This document shows positions 43,946 to 52,335 of a DNA stretch of 64,000 nt, one piece after another. Where the stretch lies: the NCBI RefSeq assembly GCF_006965545.2, contig NZ_CP041372.2:1860001-1924000 (forward strand), in the 5' to 3' direction. A program made the position numbers and the translations under genes. Source of the stretch: Paenalkalicoccus suaedae (lineage in GTDB: Bacteria > Bacillota > Bacilli > Bacillales > Salisediminibacteriaceae). Under the pieces are notes generated by a model, which was given only the letters and a program-made list of their open reading frames with translations, was not told the origin of the DNA and did no database searches. The stretch's first letter is position 1. Each line of letters opens with the position of its first letter.

Positions 43946-45601
43946 ATGAAGCGATTATGGTATTATCCATTGCTAGCAAGCCTACTTATTGCCTGCACGG
44001 ACAATGCGGCTACTAGCTCGGATGAGAATGGCGATAACACGGAACCGATTGCAATAGACGATTCCTCTAGTAACGGAGATTCAACGGACACGAGTGATAC
44101 TTCTTCGACTAGTGAAAATCAGATAAACGAGCTACCTAGTATTACTCATCGCACAGTCACAGAGATGGACACACCTCTTTTAAACAGCTATCCTGAGACC
44201 GTCTATTACGAGGTATTTGTGCGTGCCTTTGCCGACAGTAACGGCGATGGGATTGGCGACCTTAAAGGATTAACAGAAAACCTAGACTATATTAAGGAGC
44301 TAGGTGCGGAAGGGATTTGGCTTATGCCAATCAATCCTTCTCCCTCCTATCATGGCTACGATGTGACAGACTACTACGGTATTAACGAAGAATACGGTAC
44401 GCTCGATGATTTCAAGGAGCTCTTACGGACCGCAGAGGAAATGGACCTTAAAATTATCATGGATTACGTCGTGAATCATTCAAGCTATGATCATCCTTGG
44501 TTTATGGATGCTATTTCGAATGAAGATAGTGACTACCGTGACTGGTACATATGGGCGGACGAAGAGACGAATCTATCAGAACGCGGAGAATGGGGACAGT
44601 CTTACTGGCATGGAACAGCTCCCAATCAATACATGAGCGTATTTTGGGATCGTATGCCAGATTTAAACCTAGACAATGAAGAAGTTCGACAGGAACTCAT
44701 TGATATTGGTGACTACTGGCTAAGTATGGGTGTGGATGGCTTTAGATTAGATGCCGCAAAACATATTTTCCCATCAGAAAACGAAAAAAGTGTAGCTTGG
44801 TGGCAAGAATTCCGCGCTGAAATGGAACAACGCCATGAGGATGTTTTTCTTCTAGGAGAGGTATGGGATGTGCCAGCAGTAGTCGGACCATACTTAGATG
44901 ACGCGCTTCATGCTACATTTAACTTTAATTTGGCGGAAGAACTCTTGTCTGCGGCTCGAAGTGAGCGCGGATCACGCCTTGTCTCGTCACATTTAGCTGT
45001 ATTAGAAAGATACGAAGAGTACTCGGACACGTATATAGACGCGACGTTTTTAACCAATCATGATATCGATCGTGTGATGAGTCAGCTTCAAGGGAACGAA
45101 GATCGTGCTAAAATGGCGGCTTCTCTCCTCTTAACTTTACCAGGCGCTCCCTTCGTTTATTATGGGGAAGAGCTCGGAATGGAAGGGCGTAAGCCGGATG
45201 AGCATATTAGAGAACCATTCATATGGGGAGAGGGAGAGAAGGAAACGGATTGGATCGCTGCTCGTCACCCATTAGAGGAAGATAAATCAGTAGCTAGTCA
45301 AATGGAAGAGGAAGGCTCTATGTGGCGTCACTATCAGACATGGATGCATCTTCGTAGACAACAAGAAGCACTTTTGACTGGAGACTTAGAGGAAGCTCCG
45401 ACTGAAAATGAGAATGTCATTAGCTTTAAACGCGAGTCCGAAGATCAGTCTCTTTACGTGTATCATAATATGAGCAGTGAAGAGGTGGAAGTAGCAGATG
45501 TGAGTGGCACTCACTTTTTGTTTGCAGATAGTGATGAAGCGAGAATGGATGCGAACACTTTAATCCTCCCTCCATATTCATCCGCCATTATAGAGGAATA
45601 G
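43946..45601 (+). CDS. Secreted GH13 alpha-amylase-family lipoprotein
   Basis: The 551-residue precursor has a lipoprotein signal ending SLLIAC, an acidic Ser/Thr-rich linker (about 25-70), then a GH13 barrel. Region I is MDYVVNHS; the nucleophile Asp269 is in GFRLDAAKH, the acid/base Glu305 in LLGEVW, and the transition-state Asp373 in TNHDID. It would cleave alpha-glucans or maltodextrins outside the cell. ATG 43946 follows AAAGGATG at good spacing. Two cre/LacI-type palindromes suggest sugar-responsive repression. Confidence 0.9.
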   Translation: MKRLWYYPLLASLLIACTDNAATSSDENGDNTEPIAIDDSSSNGDSTDTSDTSSTSENQINELPSITHRTVTEMDTPLLNSYPETVYYEVFVRAFADSNGDGIGDLKGLTENLDYIKELGAEGIWLMPINPSPSYHGYDVTDYYGINEEYGTLDDFKELLRTAEEMDLKIIMDYVVNHSSYDHPWFMDAISNEDSDYRDWYIWADEETNLSERGEWGQSYWHGTAPNQYMSVFWDRMPDLNLDNEEVRQELIDIGDYWLSMGVDGFRLDAAKHIFPSENEKSVAWWQEFRAEMEQRHEDVFLLGEVWDVPAVVGPYLDDALHATFNFNLAEELLSAARSERGSRLVSSHLAVLERYEEYSDTYIDATFLTNHDIDRVMSQLQGNEDRAKMAASLLLTLPGAPFVYYGEELGMEGRKPDEHIREPFIWGEGEKETDWIAARHPLEEDKSVASQMEEEGSMWRHYQTWMHLRRQQEALLTGDLEEAPTENENVISFKRESEDQSLYVYHNMSSEEVEVADVSGTHFLFADSDEARMDANTLILPPYSSAIIEE

Positions 45602-45608
45602 TAAAAGC

Positions 45609-45653
45609 GGCTAAGATAAATGTGAATGACATTTGTCTTGGTCTCTTTTTTAT
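45609..45653 (+). terminator. Rho-independent terminator after the GH13 gene
   Basis: Stem AAGATAAATGT / ACATTTGTCTT with further pairs at the base and TTTTTT. Confidence 0.8.
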
Positions 45654-45712
45654 GTGGGTGTGATTGAGTGGTTAGTCGGCTTGGTTGTTTTTGGGGAGAT
45701 CGGGTTTTGGAT

Positions 45713-46020
45713 GATACGCAGTCAGACGTGGTTTTCGCGCAGTTGTGCTTGAGATTCGCGCAGTTGTACCTCTAACTCGCGTGATCCCCCTTCAAACTTG
45801 CGCGATTATTTTCACGATACGCAGTCAGACGTGGTTTTCGCGCGGTTGTGCTTGAGATTCGCGCAGTTGTACCTCTAACTCGCGCGATCCCCCTTCAAAC
45901 TTGCGCGATTATTTTCACGATACGCAGTCAGACGTGTTTTTCGCGCGGTTGTGCTTGAGATTCGCGCAGTTGCCACTCCAACTCGCGCGATCCCCCCTCA
46001 AACCTGCGCGATTACACCAA
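45713..46020. repeat. Three-copy 103-bp tandem repeat with internal CGCGC periodicity
   Basis: Units start at 45713, 45816 and 45919, each at GATACGCAGTCAGACGTG, and are exactly 103 bases apart. Copies 1 and 2 differ at about two positions; copy 3 is more diverged. Inside each unit a CGCGC or GCGCG core recurs about every 21-22 bases (TTCGCGCGGTTG, TTCGCGCAGTTG, CTCGCGCGATC, TTGCGCGATT). A GTTTTTGGGGAG / CTCCCAAAAAC imperfect inverted repeat lies outside the array (45687-45698 and 46023-46033). No believable coding frame crosses it. It sits between convergent genes. Confidence 0.88.
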
Positions 46021-46036
46021 CCCTCCCAAAAACCAC

Positions 46037-46074
46037 AAAAAAAGAGGAGCCAACATAACCCATGCTGGCTCCTC
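46037..46074 (-). terminator. Rho-independent terminator after the cyclophilin gene
   Basis: Minus-strand stem GAGGAGCCA / TGGCTCCTC with a 12-base loop and a seven-T run. Confidence 0.88.
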
Positions 46075-46083
46075 CATATAACG

Positions 46084-46887
46084 TTACTCTACTACTTCAA
46101 TTGTCTCAATAATCACTTCTTCTTCAGGGAGGTCTGCGGCCCCTGTTTCAACGGCTGCAATGTCATCAACAACATCCATACCTTCTATCACATGACCGAA
46201 TACCGTGTGACCAAAGTCAAGGTGAGGTGTGCCTCCCTGTTCTAAGTAAATATCTACTGTTGACTGAGGGAATCCACTGCCTTCAAACATTTCTGCAGAT
46301 ACTGCGTCAGGACCTGCTTGAACGATAAAGAACTGACTACCATTCGTATTTGGTCCACTGTTTGCCATCGATAGTGCACCTTTAAAATGAGCTAATGATG
46401 GATCAAACTCATCCTCAAACGATTCACCAAAGACACTTTCTCCGCCCATGCCACTACCAGTTGGATCTCCACCTTGAATCATAAAGTTCTCGATAACTCG
46501 GTGAAAAATCAATCCGTCATAATAGCCTTCCTCTGCGTGCGTTAAAAAGTTCTCTACTGCAAGTGGCGCTACGTCAGGGAATAATTTGATTCTAATTTCC
46601 CCATAATTAGTAGTAATAATGGCCTCTTCTTCATTCTCAGCTACAGTATCCTCAAGCTGAGGATACGTTAAATTCTCTAAATCGATTTCTTCCTCCATTG
46701 CATCATCAGTAGGCTCATTGTTTCCTTCTTCTGAGGCATTGTTTGACGAATTTGTCGCTTCATTTGTCTCTTCTGTTGCGTTTGTATTGTTCGTGTTGTC
46801 CATCTCAATCGTACCTTCATTTGCCGCGTCATTACCACAAGCAGCTAATACGAAAAGTGTGCTTAATGCTATTGCTGTTTTTTTCAT
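46084..46887 (-). CDS. Cyclophilin-type peptidyl-prolyl isomerase lipoprotein
   Basis: The 267-residue precursor has a lipobox (LFVLAAC, Cys about 17), an acidic Asn/Glu-rich linker (about 20-85) and a cyclophilin domain (about 90-267) with FHRVIENFMIQGGDPTGSG, NGSQFFIVQ and HLDFGHTVFG. It would catalyse proline isomerisation of exported proteins at the outer face of the membrane. ATG 46887 is chosen as the start of the signal peptide, with AAAGGAT about ten bases upstream. Its strong acidity fits a saline or alkaline habitat. Confidence 0.88.
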   Translation of the reverse strand: MKKTAIALSTLFVLAACGNDAANEGTIEMDNTNNTNATEETNEATNSSNNASEEGNNEPTDDAMEEEIDLENLTYPQLEDTVAENEEEAIITTNYGEIRIKLFPDVAPLAVENFLTHAEEGYYDGLIFHRVIENFMIQGGDPTGSGMGGESVFGESFEDEFDPSLAHFKGALSMANSGPNTNGSQFFIVQAGPDAVSAEMFEGSGFPQSTVDIYLEQGGTPHLDFGHTVFGHVIEGMDVVDDIAAVETGAADLPEEEVIIETIEVVE

Positions 46888-46968
46888 TTGTCCCAATCCT
46901 TTCATGCTGTTCATTACCTTCATCATTGTAAAGCTAGTTGGAAAAAATCTCAAGTGCAAGCTTTCTGA

Positions 46969-46996
46969 TTGACATTCGCTAAAAAAGAAGTAAAAT
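46969..46996 (+). promoter_or_regulatory. Sigma-A promoter of the YhjD-like gene
   Basis: TTGACA, 16 bases, TAAAAT, about 40 bases before ATG 47036. Confidence 0.65.
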
Positions 46997-47004
46997 ATAA
47001 AATA

Positions 47005-47018
47005 CGAACATACGTTCT
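47005..47018 (+). promoter_or_regulatory. LexA (SOS) box at the YhjD-like gene start site
   Basis: CGAACATACGTTCT matches the Bacillus LexA consensus CGAACRNRYGTTYC at 13 of 14 positions, eight bases after the -10. Confidence 0.75.
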
Positions 47019-47035
47019 AGTTTGGAGGGAAACGT

Positions 47036-47455
47036 ATGAAGCTCACCGAGCAAGAAGAAAACTTTATTGAAACATACATTGTCTTAACATTATCGAGAGC
47101 CGTATTAGAACGAGATTTAAAACTGGTTGATAAAAGTCCATTTAAAATAAAAGAGGCCTACGAACACCTGCTTCATCTATCTTTACAAGAGATTAGTAAA
47201 CAACTCTATCAAGTTCGAATGCACCTAGAACAGCAACAAATTACGATCCAGTCCTCTACTCGTGATAAAACGTTTAGTGAATATACAGTCGTTGTTCGCA
47301 ACTATGTCGTTACAATTAAGTATGTGAACGTGCAATTGCGCCAGCGTGTTCGGTTTTACTTAGAGAAGCTCTTTACAGGCTCTATTTCAGCAGATTTTTT
47401 AGCTTCGGAAAAACAGTTAGCGCATTATCGTGAAAAACCGACTCCCAATGCTTAG
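47036..47455 (+). CDS. YhjD-like protein under a LexA box
   Basis: A 139-residue soluble, helical protein (EENFIETYIVLTLSRAVLER, DKSPFKIKEAYEHLLHLS, EISKQLYQVRMHLEQQQ). Its N-terminal half resembles B. subtilis YhjD, a protein of unknown function I recall as LexA-controlled; the symbol is left blank because the similarity is from memory. TTTGGAGGG precedes ATG 47036. The last 74 bases overlap the convergent amidohydrolase gene. The promoter and SOS box strongly suggest DNA-damage induction. Confidence 0.7.
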   Translation: MKLTEQEENFIETYIVLTLSRAVLERDLKLVDKSPFKIKEAYEHLLHLSLQEISKQLYQVRMHLEQQQITIQSSTRDKTFSEYTVVVRNYVVTIKYVNVQLRQRVRFYLEKLFTGSISADFLASEKQLAHYREKPTPNA

Positions 47456-48242
47456 AAGGGATATGCTCTTTAATGAATCTCACATACGGCTCAATTGGAA
47501 CGAGTGGCCAATCCGTGCCAAAAAGAAGCTTATCGTAGCTATCACAAAAAGCGAGCGCGTGTTTAAAGTGATCGAAAAAATGCGGTGTAGTAGAGATCCG
47601 TTGTACTTCTTTCTGATCACCTACAATAAGACCTGATAGATCGGCATAAACTCGTTTATTCTTATAGACGACTTCAGCTGCATCTAGCATCCAAGGATCG
47701 CCTAGATGGGCTAAAACAAAGGTTACATTAGGATGAGCAACTGCCACTTCGTCTATTGTTAGTGGATGAGCGTACTTAAGTAGCCCTCGCTCTGAATATG
47801 TATCTCCGGTGTGAAAGACGACAGGAATGTGATAATCCTCTGCCAACTTATACACTGGCTGGTAACAGCGGTCATACGCATAAAAAGGATAATAACCTAA
47901 ATAAATTTTTATTCCAACTACATGATCTTGCAAAATGAGTTGCTCTAAGCGCTCTAATTCTATTGCGCCAAGCTTATATGGGTTAATGCCAGGACACAGT
48001 CCAATCGGTAAGCTTTCTTTCTTTAGCATATCAAGCTCCATTGGAGACGATGCTCGTGAATCAGGGAAGCCTTCACTTCCTTCAAGCTCTCTAAGGCCCA
48101 TGCCGATAGCGCCTATCACATTGTTCTCCTTCATTTCTTTTACATAGCCACTAGGTCGGTAATCGACAAAGGATCTCTTTTTAGCTGTTTGTTTAAAGGA
48201 TTCAATGTGAGAAAGATGAATGTGTGCATCAATTATTTTCAT
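47382..48242 (-). CDS. Amidohydrolase family 2 metal-dependent hydrolase
   Basis: The 286-residue TIM-barrel protein has IIDAHIHLSHIES at the N-terminus (His-x-His metal ligands), PVVFHTGD near 140, VTFVLAHLGDPW near 185 and LLFGTDWPLVP near 250, as in the amidohydrolase-2/decarboxylase group. Substrate unknown. The ATG overlaps the stop of the YwpF-like gene by four bases (ATGA). Its 3' end overlaps the convergent YhjD-like gene by 74 bases. Confidence 0.83.
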   Translation of the reverse strand: MKIIDAHIHLSHIESFKQTAKKRSFVDYRPSGYVKEMKENNVIGAIGMGLRELEGSEGFPDSRASSPMELDMLKKESLPIGLCPGINPYKLGAIELERLEQLILQDHVVGIKIYLGYYPFYAYDRCYQPVYKLAEDYHIPVVFHTGDTYSERGLLKYAHPLTIDEVAVAHPNVTFVLAHLGDPWMLDAAEVVYKNKRVYADLSGLIVGDQKEVQRISTTPHFFDHFKHALAFCDSYDKLLFGTDWPLVPIEPYVRFIKEHIPSKHWESVFHDNALTVFPKLKNLLK

Positions 48243-48727
48243 TGATTATCACGCTTTTCCTCTTCTGAGTGGGAATGCGTTAAAACGCTTTGAATAGCAC
48301 GACCTCGGTCTTTTTTTCGTTTACGGAATTCTTCATACAGTTCTTTCCCCGTAAATCCCTCTTCAATTAACGTTTCAAGAAGCAAGTCTGTCACGTCGTC
48401 TTTTTGTGTAACAATCGATCCCTCTAAATGTACGACGATCTGTTCTTCTTTTAACGGGAAAACCGATGTCACTGTGCAAGATAACGTAGCAGGATCATTC
48501 GTTTTTTTTGTGATCGTCGCCTGAGACAACACCTTTTTTTGACTGAGCTTATACTCTTCAAAAAATGTTTTCCACTCCTCATGAACCACTAATTCAATTA
48601 ACCAATTTTTTTGCGCTTCCTCTTTATTAATAATTAATCCATCGAGAAGTGGGACAGAGTGATTTTCAGTATGTTGGTCTTTGTTTTCAAGTAACATATC
48701 GAACGAACATAATGTAAAGGTTTTCAT
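48239..48727 (-). CDS. YwpF-like protein
   Basis: The 162-residue soluble protein has KTFTLCSFDMLLEN, VPLLDGLIINKEE, ITKKTNDPATLSCTVTSVF and EEGFTGKELYEEF, in the order seen in YwpF of B. subtilis; the C-terminal tail is highly charged. Function unknown. ATG 48727 has AAAGGAGG upstream. It is coupled to the amidohydrolase by a four-base overlap. Confidence 0.7.
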   Translation of the reverse strand: MKTFTLCSFDMLLENKDQHTENHSVPLLDGLIINKEEAQKNWLIELVVHEEWKTFFEEYKLSQKKVLSQATITKKTNDPATLSCTVTSVFPLKEEQIVVHLEGSIVTQKDDVTDLLLETLIEEGFTGKELYEEFRKRKKDRGRAIQSVLTHSHSEEEKRDNQ

Positions 48728-48836
48728 CAATATTTCCTCCTTTTTTTCATCTATTTCTCATACAATTCTAATATTTAGAGCTCTCTATTCATGATAAGAT
48801 ATTAATCAGAATCTACGTTAAATAGAGGTGATCGTC

Positions 48837-49589
48837 GTGAAGAAAGAAGCGATTATATATAATAGTCACGAAGCAACAGCTCGTGATTTACAAAGAAAAA
48901 AATACGGTCATACAGATCTTTTACATATAAGCGGTGCTCTAAAAAAGGGACAACTTCGAATAAGCCCAACTGCTCTAAATAGAGTTTGTGAGCAGTATGA
49001 TAAGCTCACTCTGTTAACCCCACTCTCAACAGGTGACGAACTCCAGCAAGGTAACCACGTCATTAGAGAAGCATTTCTATTAGAGCTATTTACTTATTAC
49101 GCAGATAAAAACGCTTGTAAATTAACGATTAAACGACAAGCTTCGATTAAACAAGTAAAGGATACAAAAAAGAGCGTAACGTCCGTCCAAGCTTGGCAGG
49201 AAGCTAGCGATGTTCATCCAGACGAACTTGCAGCAAGCTACTTTCGATTTTTACCTTTGTTTACAAAAAAGCTCATTCGTGTTCGCAATTTGGAAGAGCA
49301 GATAGAATTTCAACTAGCATTCCTTCGCCTGCCGCTTTTGACCCTTCGTCGCGAGAAGCATCATGACGATGCCTGCTTTAGCTCTTATGTTATATCAGGA
49401 GGGCTATTAACAAACAGAAAGCAACGTACATTAGGGCGCTTATGGTTCATGCGATCGAATCAAAAAGAAGGAATGGTTTATACAGCGATTACCCACTATA
49501 AACCATCCCTTCCTTGGTGGATGTACCGTTTTACGCAGGCTACCTTACACAAAATGGTGATGTGGCAGTTTAAGCGCTATAGATCTTAA
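48837..49589 (+). CDS. Conserved-looking protein of unknown function
   Basis: A 250-residue basic protein (KKEAIIYNSHEATARDLQRK near the N-terminus, WFMRSNQKEGM and SLPWWMYRF near the C-terminus) with no motif I recognise. The start is GTG 48837, because GAGGTG lies six bases upstream; GTG 48828 overlaps that site. It overlaps the convergent DUF2207-like gene by four bases. The good start and length support a real gene, but no function can be given. Confidence 0.65.
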   Translation: MKKEAIIYNSHEATARDLQRKKYGHTDLLHISGALKKGQLRISPTALNRVCEQYDKLTLLTPLSTGDELQQGNHVIREAFLLELFTYYADKNACKLTIKRQASIKQVKDTKKSVTSVQAWQEASDVHPDELAASYFRFLPLFTKKLIRVRNLEEQIEFQLAFLRLPLLTLRREKHHDDACFSSYVISGGLLTNRKQRTLGRLWFMRSNQKEGMVYTAITHYKPSLPWWMYRFTQATLHKMVMWQFKRYRS

Positions 49590-50509
49590 TCCAAACTACT
49601 ATCATCTAAGGAGTATGGGGTTACCTCACCGATCGTTGCAGCTGAAAAAGCAGCATCCATATCGTCTGTAACCTTAACTCCCTCCACGCTAAGCGCGGTC
49701 ACTCCCGGTACCATTGCATAAAGCGGAACGACATCCTGTCTAAGTGGAGACGTTTCACGAAGTGGAAAACGCTTGATGTAATCCTGCTTCAAACCAAGAC
49801 CAATTGCCTCCACATAATCAGCTGTAAGTCCGTCTTGATCATCACTAATATCACCAAAACGCAACCGCTCCTTCTTAGCTTGGACATATTCTTTCGCAGC
49901 GCGTCCTTTTGGTGTCAGCCAAGAGGCCTGCATAGCAAGAATAAACGTACATAGAGATGCTAGTAATAGAAGAACGCCTATTAGCGTCGTAACAAACAGA
50001 GAGGCTGCACCTCCAATTAATTGGACAAAAGCGATTAACAAAAGTGGCTTCTTAATAGAATCAAACGACTGCGCAAAGCCAATCTCCTGTAAGTCCTCTT
50101 TCACCCTCTTTTCAAACACAGTCAGGTTATCTAAAAATGCTGCTCTCCCATCCTCCGATTCCGTCATCTGACGGACATTCTCAGGATAAAAGATGCCTTC
50201 CTGATTAGCTGGGAGGAGCCACTCCATGACAAAACGTTCGTGCTTTAATAGAGTTGTTTTCATATCCCCTAGTCGAAATCCTACTTGCTCCTCGTTTTTT
50301 TGAAGAACAATAGCCCCTTTTTGAGTAAGGTGCAATAAGGTTGCCGTTAAATGGTGACTAAACATCGAGCTTCCATTAACTAAGCTGCTAGATATAGCAG
50401 GCGCAATCTCTTTAATAGCAGGGCTAGCATAAGGAGCGCGAATTGTCTTCACGACGAGAAAAATCGTCAGTAACGCCGTAATAGTAAGCAATGAGACGGA
50501 TACAATCAT
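49586..50509 (-). CDS. DUF2207-type C-terminal membrane protein
   Basis: A 307-residue protein with an N-terminal membrane span, a soluble region with LTATLLHLTQKGAIVLQKN (the winged-helix-like block of DUF2207), two central spans (about 155-195) and an acidic soluble C-terminus. It lacks the N-terminal signal and large extracellular part of full DUF2207 proteins, so it appears to be the C-terminal half only. It overlaps the TVP38 gene by four bases (ATGA) and ends the nine-gene operon. Function unknown. Confidence 0.65.
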   Translation of the reverse strand: MIVSVSLLTITALLTIFLVVKTIRAPYASPAIKEIAPAISSSLVNGSSMFSHHLTATLLHLTQKGAIVLQKNEEQVGFRLGDMKTTLLKHERFVMEWLLPANQEGIFYPENVRQMTESEDGRAAFLDNLTVFEKRVKEDLQEIGFAQSFDSIKKPLLLIAFVQLIGGAASLFVTTLIGVLLLLASLCTFILAMQASWLTPKGRAAKEYVQAKKERLRFGDISDDQDGLTADYVEAIGLGLKQDYIKRFPLRETSPLRQDVVPLYAMVPGVTALSVEGVKVTDDMDAAFSAATIGEVTPYSLDDSSLD

Positions 50510-51174
50510 ACTGATCCACTCCTTCTCTTTTTACGCAACACAGCGACTGTAGTCGCAAGTAAAAGTAGCGTTATACATATGATATAGGAGATAAGGTATG
50601 ACGTAAAAGATTCTGCCCAAAGTGGTGCTACTAATAAACTTAATAGCCAAACCATTGATATATTACCGAGCGCGCTACCAATCATATAAGTGGATGTTCG
50701 CATGGGAGTTACTGCGGCAGCAACGGATATGACATTACTCGGCATAAATGGAAGGCTTCTTAAAATGATGAGCATGAGTACGCCATATGTAGTAAGTAAT
50801 TCGACAACTCTGTTAGCAGTTTCCTGCCTTTTTTGCCAAAAACGTTCAACAAAACGTTGTCCTGCATACTTAGCAAGTAGATAGCAGACGCTAGCACCAA
50901 TCGTTGTTGCGATTGCTGTTGCTATAAATGCTGTTGTCACGTCAAATACTAAAAAGTGGATCGTAATAATAATAAGAATAGGAAAAATGGTAATCACGTT
51001 TTGAATAATGGTGAGAGTAATGGTGAGTAAAAGCATCCAATAGCCATAGCGATCAAAAAGCGAATCTGCTAGTACCGTTGCATCCTCACTGCGTAATTCC
51101 GATATAGTATCCCACTGCGTAATAAGAACAGCTACCGTTACGACACACAATAAAAGAATCATATATTTTTTCAT
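50506..51174 (-). CDS. TVP38/TMEM64 family membrane protein
   Basis: The 222-residue protein has about five membrane spans and the family's central block (FIATAIATTIGASVCYLLAKYAGQRF, ILRSLPFMPSNVISVAAAV). Relatives include DedA-type and scramblase-like proteins that affect membrane lipids or ion homeostasis. Start ATG 51174, three bases after the MFS stop. A second TVP38-like gene lies at 58349 on the other strand. Confidence 0.82.
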   Translation of the reverse strand: MKKYMILLLCVVTVAVLITQWDTISELRSEDATVLADSLFDRYGYWMLLLTITLTIIQNVITIFPILIIITIHFLVFDVTTAFIATAIATTIGASVCYLLAKYAGQRFVERFWQKRQETANRVVELLTTYGVLMLIILRSLPFMPSNVISVAAAVTPMRTSTYMIGSALGNISMVWLLSLLVAPLWAESFTSYLISYIICITLLLLATTVAVLRKKRRSGSV

Positions 51175-51177
51175 ACG

Positions 51178-52335
51178 TTACGTTGCCACTTTCTTTTCTG
51201 TGTAATAGTGTCGGTAGAGAATGGAGGCAATAAATCCAATAAACGCTAAACCTGCCATGACAGCGTATAGACTCCTCACATCAAATGCTTGAATGACTGT
51301 CCCACCTATTAATGATCCAATCACCCCGGAAAGTCCAAAGAATACGGAAATGAAAAGAAGGTGACCGGTTGATTCTAGCTCACTTGGCACGAGCCTTGAT
51401 ACGAATTGGAAGCCGGTTAAATAGAAGGTTGCAAAGGCCAAGCCGTGCAGTGCTTGTATTGCTAGCACGTAAGAGGCATCTGGTACAATAAACATGATTC
51501 CCCAACGGATGACATATAGAAATGCGGCAAACATAATGAGTGTCAGTGGTTTAAAACGAGCAAGCCATATTGCACTTGTCGCAAAAACAATTGCCTCGGC
51601 TAATACACCAATAAACCACGCTAATCCAATTGTCGCCTCATCGGCACCGAGCTCAACGATATACAGCCCCATATAGTTATCATTCATCCGGTGCGTTAGA
51701 CTAATCGATAAAATAAAGAGCAAAAACACGAGTAGCCGTTTTTCTTTTAACAACTGACCCACTTGGCTTAAATAGACTGGTTTTTTAGATGGTTCACTAT
51801 CTGGAGATAGGAATGCAAACACAATCGCAATTGTTAATAATAAGGCAAACACACTATAAATGAATTCAATTCCGATAATGCTTAATAAGTACCCACTGAC
51901 AAGTGAGGAGGTGGCAAAGCCTAAAGACCCCCACATGCGAATGCTTCCAAAAGACACACCGCGAGATACCGCGACTTTTTGTGCCAAGCTATCTCCAAGG
52001 CCTCCAGCCGGTGAGAGAAATGCGAAGAATAAAAAGATAATCGGAATAATTAGAAGGTATTCAGATAGTTGAAAGAGAAAAAAGCCGATAATAAGCCCTG
52101 ATGTTAAACATAACAACAGAATTTTTCGAACGGTTTTCCATTTATCACTCATAAATCCCCAAAATGGTTGAGCTAAAATAGCAGCTGCTGGTCCAACCGC
52201 TAATAAAATCCCAATTTCGCCGGGTTCTAGTCCCAAATATTGAAAATAGACAGGAAGATAGCTAATAATGATTGTCATCGTAGCATGGAAGAAAAATAAC
52301 GTTCCTTTTAACTTCCATGTAGCGGTTTGCTTCAT
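51178..52335 (-). CDS. Major facilitator superfamily transporter (YwbF/HcaT-like)
   Basis: The 385-residue protein has 12 predicted spans, with the conserved loop motif GFMSDKWKTVRK between spans 2 and 3 and the paired GSLGFATSSLVSGYLL region. It resembles 3-phenylpropionate/nucleoside MFS proteins such as YwbF. Start ATG 52335 overlaps the YkuI-like stop (ATGA), so it is translated by coupling; no independent ribosome site is strong. Substrate unknown. Confidence 0.85.
   Translation of the reverse strand: MKQTATWKLKGTLFFFHATMTIIISYLPVYFQYLGLEPGEIGILLAVGPAAAILAQPFWGFMSDKWKTVRKILLLCLTSGLIIGFFLFQLSEYLLIIPIIFLFFAFLSPAGGLGDSLAQKVAVSRGVSFGSIRMWGSLGFATSSLVSGYLLSIIGIEFIYSVFALLLTIAIVFAFLSPDSEPSKKPVYLSQVGQLLKEKRLLVFLLFILSISLTHRMNDNYMGLYIVELGADEATIGLAWFIGVLAEAIVFATSAIWLARFKPLTLIMFAAFLYVIRWGIMFIVPDASYVLAIQALHGLAFATFYLTGFQFVSRLVPSELESTGHLLFISVFFGLSGVIGSLIGGTVIQAFDVRSLYAVMAGLAFIGFIASILYRHYYTEKKVAT

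Noticed and set aside
45713-46020. CRISPR array
   Set aside because: The repeats are contiguous 103-bp units without unique spacers, and no cas genes are present.
45901-46245. A 114-residue frame on the plus strand over the repeat and the cyclophilin gene
   Set aside because: It starts in the repeat, has no ribosome site and runs antisense to the cyclophilin gene; composition follows the repeat.
47036-47455. Naming this gene yhjD outright
   Set aside because: The similarity is from memory of the family and cannot be verified here; only the LexA box is clear.
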